Shown here one piece after another: positions 36,301-48,300 of a stretch of DNA of 64,000 bases. Numbering within the stretch: the stretch's first letter is position 1; each line of letters begins with the position of its first letter. The position numbers and the translations under genes are program-made. This DNA is from Owenia fusiformis (taxonomy: Eukaryota > Annelida > Polychaeta > Sabellida > Oweniidae). The notes under the pieces are model-generated. The model made no database searches, was not told the origin of the DNA, and saw only the letters and a program-made list of their open reading frames with translations. The stretch covers positions 10,224,349 through 10,288,348 of the forward strand of contig CAIIXF020000010.1 of the NCBI GenBank assembly GCA_903813345.2, read 5' to 3'.

Positions 36301-39300
36301 TTGTAACTAAGCATAACTAAGCATAACTCTTGGTAGATTTTCTCATCCATTGCCATTTTGCCCCCCCCCCCTTGAGAATGAGAATGATCGAATGATGGTT
36401 TGGATTGTTTGATTGCTTTATTTTTGGTAAGCATTCCACTTATAGAAGTTACAGTTGGTCCTTGGTCTCTAAAAATGATCCACTGCAAGAGGTGTTCCAT
36501 CCTAAAGGTTTCGCTGTATTAATATAATCTCCAGATAAATTATGATCTCAACATAGAGTAGTATTTTCTTCATTTTTGTCAACATGGATCTGTAATTAAT
36601 TGATGTGTACAACATTCATATTTAAATCCAAATCAAAGCTTTTTGTACCTTTTCATTCTCAATGATCAATAGATTCAATATTACCAATACTGACTGAACA
36701 ATCATTTTCTTCCAGCTACTGGCTGGGAATGTACATGGAGCAACCATGCCTTGGGTCCTGTTGATTAGATATCTGTGAATGTATTGCTTACTAAATGCAA
36801 TGATCCAGATCTACCATATTGCAGTATTATTTGATTCCTGAGGTATGTATTACCATGTTAGGCCATAAGAAGTAGATTCTTTATTTTGCGTTTTGGCAAA
36901 ATCCAAATCATGCAAGGGTATAGGAAAACAAACACAAACTCAAGAAAAAACACAAACTTATTTGCTTAAGAAATGTATACATTTTATGAGCATAAAAAGG
37001 GATGACATACACTGATGACATACCAATTTACAGTGATTACAAACACATATTTATACAACATATACAATATGTTTAAACATATAGATATTATTCAAAAGTA
37101 ACCAAAACAAGAAAGTGCACAATGTATGCCAAAGTCAATAACACTGTCAATTTTGACGCACATCAAATTGTCTGTCATTTCTGATTCCGATTGAACAAAA
37201 TGCAATGGTACTTCCATACCCTCGTCATTGCTATTTGGATGTGTTTGTTTTTTCTGATTTACTCAAAATCGTGCAAGCAAAATGACGCAAAACAAAGAAT
37301 CTACTTTTTATGGCCTTACATAAATTGATTGTATGTAAAGGCCCTATTTGAATGTAAAACCACTTTCGCTTATTATCCAAATGAACAATGTTCAGTAGGA
37401 ATGTATAGTGAAATCCTTTGTCAATCAGTCTGTCCATCAATCTGTCAGAACATATGTTAATAACTTGTTTACTAAAAGACAGATTTTTTATTATACATAC
37501 AGAAATTGTAGAAATCCAATTTCCATGTCATTCAAAGTAGAATGGGGAAAATTAGACTATTATTTTCAAATTTTGCATGAGACCTTTAATAAGTAATTGA
37601 TCTCATTGCCCAATCATAAAATAGATATGCAAAGTATTTGCATAACACCATATTTGACACTGATTCAAAAACCAAAAACAGGACTACTGATACTAAAAAT
37701 ACTTTTTTCATATTTTCTGATCAAGATCATTTACAACGTTGCTTTATTTTGGTTGCAGGAGTCCAACAACCCGGCACTGAGGCTAATAGTGTAGTAAACT
37801 ATTTCTGTGATATGAACTGACCTGCTGAAGTGATCTTTAAGGTATGTACTGAAAATCATCTAATTTTTGTGATGCATGATACATGATTGAGGTGTGTACT
37901 GAATGTAAAGAGTGATCCAGAAAGCCTTTCAATTTAAATCTGTAGAGATTAAAGGTGGATTGGATCGAGTGAATTTGATTCATTTAAAAGGTGGATTGGA
38001 TCGGGAATCTACAAAATATGGAATTTCTTTAAGATTGTTTTTCTGTTTATTTTCCTCTTAGCTATTTCCCTCTCTAAAAATTTGATCACTTGTTCATTTG
38101 AGGAATCTGAACAAAGCAATGACAAATACATACTCTGATAAGTTGATGGAATCTCCTAAGAATTCAACTGCTTTCCCTTGTAAATGAACATTTGAAAGAC
38201 ATAATAAAAATCGATCTGTAGATAAAAACTATCATTCAAATTGATGTGTGGATGTTCTAAAAACATTTCTTCTAATTTCTGTTTGGACTGAAAACAGATG
38301 ATATGTATCTTCAAACCAGTCTGCCTTATGATTTATGAGATGTCTAAAATTACACTTGGAATGAAGATTATATCACCCTTCTAGCCCATGTAAGCAAAAT
38401 AATATTACATCTTTTATTTGATACTGTGGAAGTGAAGAGAGGACCAATCTTCTTAGAGGCTGACCAGTAGAATGTTTTAAGGAAAATGCACATTCTGAAG
38501 ATTCCCGATCCAATCCACCTTTTACATGAATCCAATCCACATTTACCTTTAAGGTGCAACAATAAGTGCAAGGGGCATTCAACGATCACTGAGCAGTGTC
38601 AAAATATATTCAAGTCTGGATACTTCAAGACTACCATATATATTTTTATTATCTGCAAAGAAACCCCCTGGATCAACATTTCTTCAGCTGAAATTCCTAT
38701 TGAAATGTGGTGAATCTTAAAAATCTATAAGTGGGACTCCCTTTATAGAAGCTTTGAACTGAATTTACACTTCTTAATGCTGAAATTGACAATTTATCCA
38801 TACATTTTAAGAAAATAGATATGTCAAAGAATATGTTAAGCCAAATATTGACCTGATAGCTCAGAAAAAATATAAATTTTCGAATTTTCTCTCTACAGTC
38901 CTTGTTGCCCCTTTAATTCCTGTAATTTGTGTGCAAGTTCTAAGTAATAAATCATTGTAATAGGTCTTTACAGTATAATATTTTTAAATTTTGTGAAATT
39001 TTTTATCCAAATTTTTGACAATTTGTTTTATATTTTTTGTAACACCAAGCCAGAATTAAATGTGCATTAAATCGCCTCACTTGTTTTCAGGTCACAACAT
39101 AATACCTCATCAGATATCAAGCAAATGAACAGATGTCAGGAATCTCCAGAAATGAAGAAGAAAAATATTCGCAGTATTGTCCTCAATACACATTGGATGC
39201 TTGTGGATAAAAACAAAATATCATCTATATGTAAGATTTGGACTACAGAACAACATAATTTAAGAAGAACATCTAACTTTGCCATGAACATAATTTAAGA

Positions 39301-42300
39301 GGAACATCAAACTGTGCCATGACCTGGGGCCATGACTGACTTATTGTTGTTGCAAAGGAGAGAGTGTAGAGTGTTTGGAGCAAATTGACAGATAATAAAT
39401 CCACATTTATTGAAAGAAGAACTCTATGGAATAATCTTTGTTTTCCTTGAACAAGTATGTGTAATATGCATTGCAGGGGCGGATCTGGGAACCCACAAGG
39501 GGGGTCCAAATTTCAGGTCTTAGAAAAAAAAATTCCCCGCTTTGCGTAAAAAAATTTTGGCCCCTTCAAACCCAAAAGTGGGCCCAAATTTTGAGGCCCA
39601 TTTTCTTCAAACATTGACCTGAAATTAAAAAATAAGGCCCAGTAATGACCAAAAAGGCCCAATTTTTGGGGCTTTAAGGCCTTTTTAAGCCAAAAATTTT
39701 TTTGGGCCCAATTTTTTTTCTGGGCCCTCAGCCCCCCCCCCCCCCAGATCCGCCAGTGCATTATGCAACAGAAATATATTCTAGAATAAAAAAAATTTAA
39801 CTTAAAGATTGTGTGTTGCTAGATCTGATTCATTCTTTACAACAAGTGATCTTTGGTATAGACATTTTATACTTAGAAATCTCACTGTGAAAGATATTGT
39901 ATCTTGATTTTATTGACTATGTCTACAATGCAGTATTGCCTCCGACAAAATATCTTTCACATTATGATTCAGCAGAGCCTTTAACTGAACCAACTCTAGA
40001 AGGTGTGATCACTATAGTATCAGTTGTATGAATAATGGAATAAAGGGTTTGCTAAATAGCTTTAAAATTTCATTGAAGTCTTATTTTGATATTTTCAAAA
40101 TGATCTGCTTCCTTTAAAGACCATTTTTGAAATCGGAATTCTGTGTGAATTTTCTTTTAAAACACTTATTAACTTTTATTCAAATTTCCAGGATTTTCTT
40201 TTTTTAAAGAGGTCATACTTCATCCCCATTGACACAGTCAAAAGTTATTTACTCTTGAGCTTCTCAAATGTTCATGTTAAATCAGAAAACACATGTCAAC
40301 AAGATCGTTACAGTATTCTATATCAGGAACATGCTATGAATTAAATTGAAAAAGGCAACTTACTTAATAAAGCAAGAAATTGAATGACTTTTTGCCACTT
40401 GTCTATATTTTATGAATAATATTCTGGCCCTACCAATACATGTGCTGCGATCTGTTTATCCATCTATATGTAGAATGGTGACAGTTCATTCTTTATTATT
40501 ATCATTTAAGTAGGCCTATGGTTAAAATATAATTAAGACTTAAAAGATTAAGATAAGAATTAATGACTGGATATTTTCTCAATAAAATTATCTCTTCCAA
40601 CCTGGGATGAAGTAGAGATTCTCATTTTCACCATTCAAACCAAAATTGGTCAAAATAGGCCAATTTTTCATGATTATTCCTGTTTCAAGTGGGTGCAAAT
40701 GGATTTTCAGGTGGGTGCAAGCCTATTTTCAAAATTATCAAATTCAAAGGAAAAATGTTAGCTCATCAAACATTCTTGTTTTTCAGTTACTAAATAACAG
40801 AGTACAATGAGATATATGTGACAAGATAAAAATCAAATCAACCTCTTCTATTTAAAGCTAAAACATTCTTGTGACTTACACTCCCCATCAAATGTTTGGC
40901 AACTCTAACAGCCTAGTAGGAATACTATACATAGTACTGGTATATGTTAAAAACCTTTTTATGTTTAAATCCTTATTTGCACCACTTGTAATGAATCTTA
41001 CTGAATAGGCTAGATATACCAAAATCTAATTTTTCTTCATTTATAATCCACCATTTATCATTGATTTAGCCTACATGGGAATGCCAATTTCAACCTATCG
41101 TAATTAAGAATTTGGAAGATTAAGTTACATATCTCCACATTTATTCAAATTGTTTTGATGGCAGGTTATGTCAAGGAATCCACCATACATGTAAACTGGC
41201 TAATGGGGACCTAAGGTAGCCAAACTTTTGGAGGGGAGTGTACGTGTATAAGGTGGGAATAAAGCACAAATCGGTTAAAAAATTGGAAACCAGCATAAAC
41301 TCATACAGATTTGTAATAAGTAACATCCATTGATATTTTCTTTTCATTCCACAGACTGAAGAGACCGATGCATCCATTTAGTTAATGTAATTTATTTATC
41401 CCCGGTAAAAAACGTCATATCGCACCAGACGAAAACACGTCTAATGGGCAACTCTATTGTTAAAATAGAACCTGGCGGCAAACGAAAAATATCCCGAATA
41501 ATGTACGCAATTGATAATTTTCGTCGTGTACCTTCAATACTATCGTGGAATTGATGTATAGTATCAATATTGTGATTGTTTTTAATGTATTTAAGAAGGT
41601 TGTGTCCGATTTAACCGAAAGAAGGTTCTTTTAATCATCCTTCAAAGACCACTACAGAATGCCGGGAAAACACAAAATAATTTTGTTATTGGCTGGATGA
41701 AGAAAACTGTGAGACAAATACCACTATTATTGATCGAGAAAATAAGCTTTTTATGTGGTCTTTCTAGATCAAAAGAGATTGAAATTATTTTTTTATGTTA
41801 AAGGGGTCTAATTTATCGCTGAAGTAAGGGTTGTCAATGTAAACAAACATGTCGGCGAATTTGATTTCTCGTCTTTAAACAATAATATTTGTGCAATAGT
41901 TGAATATCAAATCACGGACGTTGATGATTTAGAAAGCCGATTTCAATAGCTCCGTGCTCGTATATAAAAGTCTATATATCTCCCAATATTGATGAAATGA
42001 GAAGTAATTTTCTCAAGGTTACTACAATTTATTTCGAGAATCCAGTGGAGCCATCTCGATACGCGCGAAGTTATCACGTCACTCCTTGGTGGGCACACGG
42101 GTGGACGAAAGCTCATTGTCCAAATCGCTCTCGTTTGCGACGTTAAACACAGAAGACGACTCCCCCCTGAGTCCCATCTTGCCCCATCGAATCCCAATTT
42201 GCCCCATCGAATCCCACGAAGTCCCATGGGACCTTGATGACTTTGCCCCATCGTGCCCCATGGAGTCCCATCAAGCCCCATGGAGTCCCATCAAATCCCA

Positions 42301-45300
42301 CCGTGCCCCATTGGTGTATGTCGGGCTTCACACAACACGTCATATGATCGAAAATCCCACGATGCCCCATGGAAAGAATGAACATGTTCATTCTCGATGG
42401 GACTCCATGGGACTCCGTGGGACTTTGCCCCATCTTGCCCCATCGAGTCCCATCGAGTCCCACGTGGGACTTCATGGGACCTCATGGGACCTCGTGGGAC
42501 TCGATGGGGCAAGATGGGGCAAAATCCGACGGAGTCCCATGGAGTCCCACGGACTTCATGGGGCAAAATCCCAAAAGGTCCCACGAGGTCCCACGCAATG
42601 TTAAGTCTATGGAGGTCCCAACTTGCCCCATTGGTGTATACCGGGCTTAAGGGATATTAGTCGAAAGTCTCAATAAATTAAAAATATTCTCTGAAGTAAA
42701 GAATTTGACTTGTTTCTGATATATTAACCAGAGAGATGAACTTACATAGAACTATAAGTATATGATTTACCACATAATAAACATATAATAGTTCGCCAAT
42801 CCTTAACTCTGTTTACATAAGGCATGCTGAAATGCTTATGTCTCAAAGCGGATGAAATAGATCTATGTAGGGGTGGTATAATATAATATAATCTTTGGAC
42901 TCTTAAAAAACGTTGTTCAAACATTTATTTTGAAACGAATGTGGTTCCTTCAGAGTACGCAATATTTCATGAACGATGACATGATAGGTGTCTACGTGAC
43001 TTGAATAATGTCCTCTAAACTAAATAGGCATGTTTGTAACTCACCGATAATGACAAAAACTTAACCTTTTTTGCGACGGAGTTCGGTGGTTGGCGTTCAG
43101 CCATTATGTTTGTCACAACAATATATTCCAGTTTTCATCATTTCTGTTATACATAATGCACTTTTGAAATAAATATTTCCATCGGTTAAAAAGAAAAATT
43201 TACATCTTTTTCTGACCGTGTTTCCTGATTCACTGAGAAAAATTGGGCTGCTTCTTTAAATGAGTCTGAAAAGACATGTTTCGCCCGAAATGAAATAATG
43301 GGGAAAGTTTTAGAATTTGGCCTGCTGTTAATGATGGATTGATAAGCTTAGTACTATATCATACATCTACCTAGGATTATCTGTACCCTTTGCATTCGTT
43401 TGACTTCACTTCTTAAAAGAGAGCTTCGTCTTAGTTTAACTAGACTCTGCATGCAGGGTACATTATCTGCAATGATATGATTTTATACCATTCCTTATAT
43501 TTGTAAGAGGCAAGAACAGCTCAACGCTGTATTTTCTTTCATTTTCCAGAAGTCAAATGTGCATGACGATGTGAAAAAGGAGAGTGCACAAATTATCGAA
43601 TTTGGACAAAACATTTTACCCTCAACTCCAAATGCCACTGCAGAGGAGCTTTTTTACAGGTTGGTTCTTGCTATCATATATTAAATATTTTACCATACAT
43701 TAAAATCTCTAGGCTATTACCATATGCTAGTATTATTTTACCATACTTGGCTATTATTTTACCATATATTAAACACTATGTTATTATTTTACACCATATA
43801 TTATTTACCATATATTAAATGCTAGGCTATTTTACCATATTAAATAAAGCAATTTTTGTCATACATATTGCATATGACAGGAAAACCTGCTGAATCGCTG
43901 TAGTTAGTTGCACATTAAAGTTTGTAATGACCCTCAACAAAGAGAAAATGCACTTTTTGGCTCATTCGCAAGACACATTCCCTATAACGTTTTTGTGGTG
44001 GGGATATAAGGCAGGATTTGTGCAAACGATCGCCAAGCCATTTTGAGCTAGAGGATATTAAAAGAGAGATCAGGAGAATTCCTTATGGCAATTGCAACAT
44101 GGACAGGGACATTACAATGTATGCAATGAGCTTGAATTGAGCACATTACAAACTAATGATCTGTGCTCAAATTATGGTGGTATATGATATTAAAACTTAC
44201 AGAACACAAAACGTACATGTATGTCTGTATGACAGGTCTATGAAAAAAATTGGAAACTCTTCCCATTGTTAGAAAATGCTACGCAATCAAAAGTGCAAAT
44301 GATTTAAATGAAGTGTAAAGGTTCCTTGCAAATTAGGTGGCACTATATATTTTTCTCATCTCAGATACAATAGAAAATTGAATTTGTCCTGAAATGAGCT
44401 GACCCATCGAGCACCAACTGAAATGGCATATCTGATTTATTTTCTTCTAGTTATGGGTCTGGTGTCAACGTAATCTGTGATGAGACGAAAGAGATGGGTG
44501 TTTACCCTGGAGGATGGCTGACTTGCCAAACAGGGCAATATAAATTCAAGAAACCATGTTTGGTGTACTCAGTAGGGTAGGTAGACAGACACGGTGGTTA
44601 TAATCTGTTGTAAAGGAGGGCTGATCGTGATCGTGTGTTGGGGATGTTTTTACGTAAAAAATAGACAGGGTTGCGTTGTATCAACTGCTATTGGTGATAA
44701 TATAACTTGCAAAGAAAGGGAGGGGACTAATGTATATTTCCTTATTGTAAAGGAAGTATTAAGAATAAAAGATTTTACAGATACATCCTATATGAAGCAC
44801 AACCTCCCCTTGACCAACTGTTTGAAATGGGTTTTTCAAAAACGGTATTCCCTTATCGTTCCGCAAAATGGTATATAACATCCTGAGACACAACGGAGTC
44901 CAATAATGTACTTCTCGTTGATTTAATAAACAATGACTTTATCATAAAAATTTGTAAAATGCCCATTTTCCTTTGTGATTTAAGTCTAGTCAAATAATTT
45001 AGGGAATGTATTTAAGGTGCAGAAATGTTTTTTTACTCGGATAGAAAAGGGAAAATCTGCTTTCCAATATCATTGTTAGATCTGTCATCCATACTGTACG
45101 TATAGAAAACTATTTGGAAAATAGGCCAGACATGCATATTGATGTGAGCTAAATATAATAAAAATCGTGACAATGTTTTAGCCCTTTAGAAAGCTACTCT
45201 TAACTCGATCGTCTCTCATATTTTTGTTGCTCCTTTATCGCCAGCAGTTATGAGTATATGTTTCTCATGTTATCACTTGTATTGATTTTCAGCAATTACA

Positions 45301-48300
45301 CCCTACACAGGCTGTGCTATACGAAAACAAGCGGTGTGGATATCATGTGCGGATATTAACGGTTATTTTTTAATTTAATTTGTGATATTTCATATTCTTA
45401 GGCATGTTGGGTACTCAATAACCCAGATGCGAGTAGAAATAATCTTGATTTACGTCATTAAAAATTCAAAATCCAGTCAAAGTAATATCACATTTGAAAT
45501 CTACATGTAAAATTACATCTAGAAATGTGGTTTTAAAAAGTGTTTATCAACTTTGAAAAATTAATTTTCTTTGAAAATGTGACTTCTAGCTCGGGGAGAT
45601 TCCCCATAGACCCCATGCTATAAAATCACAAAAAATGAAATATCTTTTCTTTTAGTGGACAGATAATATTTTGCTTTATTACTGGACATATTTTCATTAG
45701 TATAAGTATAAGACACATAAGGGTTATATGAAAATTGAGCCACTTAAATTGATAATATTCAAGTTTAAGAGAACTTACTTAAATAACTGCCATGTTAATT
45801 GACCCGAATCAGGCACCTGGTGGTGAAACTGGTAACTACCTACTCGCATTTGGGTAATTACAGTCATCCATTTGTAGATGACACCTAATAAAAGGGAAAT
45901 TTTGTCTACAGTTGTATTCTTCATTCTCTAACGACGCACTAATCATTCATCCTCAAAGAATTTGAAATTGCTGCTTGGTGGTCGAGATGACCAATCGATC
46001 AATCATTTTTTGCATTTTGAAAGTTATAAACTTTCTGTTTGATTTAAAAAAAAATTGAAAACATGTTTTGGATATGTTCTACCTCTAAACAAGCGGTGTG
46101 GGTATCGTCACTTTTCGGATATCCCCACCGCTTGGCTACAGAATGAACTACACACCTATTTACACAATTTTCTTTTTATTAGGGAACCTGTACCTGGCAT
46201 GCATGATTAATGATTATAATTGAGTACCAAACATGCCTTAGTTGGTGAAATATTACAATATAAAAAATGACCGTTAATACCCGCACGACCTTGCGAACAC
46301 GGTATCCGCATCGCTTGTTTTCGCATAGCACAGTCTGCATATAGAGTGTATTATGTCTCAAATCAAAAACCGACTCGTATGCTATTTAAGATAACATAGG
46401 TTTATATTCAACTTTGAACAACAAAAACCTTGTAAATGAAGAGGTGACATATGTGCTGTTTACAAGGTAATAAAGAAGTTAAGCTAAGTTAAACTGAACG
46501 ACTATTTATGTGGGAAAACTACACGCATTCGTCTATAGCAACTTATGCGTACAGGTTGACGTATCGATATTCAGATATTATATGTTTATAGTTTATATAG
46601 TTTATTATAGTGTCACAAGTTCATACATATACAATAAAATACAATACTAAAATACATTAATAAAAAACCTCTAGCCGATGCCGGCTTATGAGACACTTAT
46701 ATGAATTCATAAATAGCATCAATATTACAATATTATTGCAAACGTTCAAGATTAAATGCCCTCTTTTGAAACATTTTATATATTAAAGAAGAAGCAATTT
46801 TCCTTTGACTAGATTTACATGTCATTATAGAGTGGAGTGTAATATTATCAACACTAAAATTATCAAATAAATCTCTTAAATATGAAAATAGATCATTTCT
46901 AATATCTATATAATGTGTACAGTCTAACAGACTAACATTGGTTAAACTCTCAATTAATTCATGTTGATACGCGATCACTGACTGATACGCTATAAAAAAA
47001 GCTTTTAGGTCGAATTCGTATAAATGTTAGAGGGTACCAAGTTCTACATTTAGTATAAAGGCACACTTTTACAATAGAATTTATGATATCAAAGGCATTT
47101 GTTTGAAAAGTGGAGACTGGGAAAAGTGAAAAGTGATTGGTAACTTTATTGGGACCACGTACACTTAAAATGGCTACACAAGAAATTTTCAGCTAACCTT
47201 TGACAAAAACTTTCATGAGATTTAAGCCTCGGTCACGTTTGCCCTACGGCAGCCGTAGCTTCACAAACTTGATACAGAAAATCTACATCGTACTGCTTAT
47301 CCCTATATTTTATGTTGCATATTTCTCTCGCTTTTGGAAACAACGGCCATCGTACGGCTGCCTAAGATGATGATCAAATGAGACTGGGACATTAAATATA
47401 ACAAGACACACAGTGATAAATATCGCACTTTGAAGAGCAAACTGGCCACCATGCAATTTACCCAGCATGGCCAAAACCTAATCAGACCTTGGCACTAGTC
47501 TGCTCTTGCATCTGTAAACATTTCAAGTTGACAAGGTTAGCGGTTTTCCTGCAATTTTGATGACAAGAATTTATTTGTAGTCTTGAACTTTGGGAAAAAT
47601 TAGATAACATTGTTTGTGACCTAATTTGATGACCTTCGACCTTGAAAATTTCACTTTTTCAGACCTCAGTAGGTGTTTTGTAATTAAGCTGACCTAAATT
47701 TAAATCCAAAATATCAATTCAGAAAATCAACTTTTTTGACCTTTTCAAGGTCACTGAAGGTGAATGAAAGGTCAAATCTGAAATCTAAGGTCAGATTTGA
47801 ACTTCTGAGAACTTGTAGATGTTTTTTAAAAAAAAATTTGGTCAATTTGGAGCAAGTTGAAAAATTCAAAATGGCCGCCAAATTGAAAAATTTCAAAATG
47901 GCCACCATGTAATTCAGCCAGCATACCCAAAACCTAATCAGATCTTGGCAATAGTCTGCTCTTGCATCTGTAAAAATTTCAAGTTGAACGGATAAGTGGT
48001 TTTCCTGGAAATTTGATGACAAGATTTGTTGAAAAATTCAAAATGGCCGCCATGTAGTTTACCCAGCATGCCCTTAACCTAATCAGATCTTGGTACTAGT
48101 CTGCTCTTACATCTGTAAAAATTTCAAGTTGAACAGGTAAGCAGTTATCCTGGAAATTTGATGACAAGATTTGGTTTATGTCCCGCCCGCCCGCACACCC
48201 GCCCGCACGCCCGCCCGCCCAACAGCACAAGACGACGACAATATAGCACTTTTTCAAAGTGCGATAAAAATGGTTTGAATTCTGGAATACCCCACACATT

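Larger units (their letters stand above)
34890..39450 (+). ncRNA. Candidate nested spliced transcript with a 40-aa ORF
   Basis: Candidate exons: about 34860-34949 (donor GAG|gtaaga), 36716-36842 (ttccag / GAG|gtatgt), 37759-37841 (ttgcag / AAG|gtatgt) and 39091 to about 39400 (ttttcag; AATAAA near 39390). An ATG at 34890 opens 20 codons (MSNSDAAFLHVLWKIFGIIE) that join in phase to 20 more in exon 2 before a TGA at 36776. Upstream lie CpG-rich sequence, a CCATAGCAACG (RFX-like) word and TGACGT. The codons resemble no protein I know. It could be a lncRNA, a small peptide gene, a transposon transcript or chance. It lies in intron 1 of the METTL24-like gene on the same strand. Confidence 0.35.

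Noticed and set aside
42086-42604. Overlapping long frames on both strands (172 and 110 codons)
   Set aside because: All come from the GGGACTC/GGGGCAA repeat, which lacks stops in several frames. No domain and no splice context.
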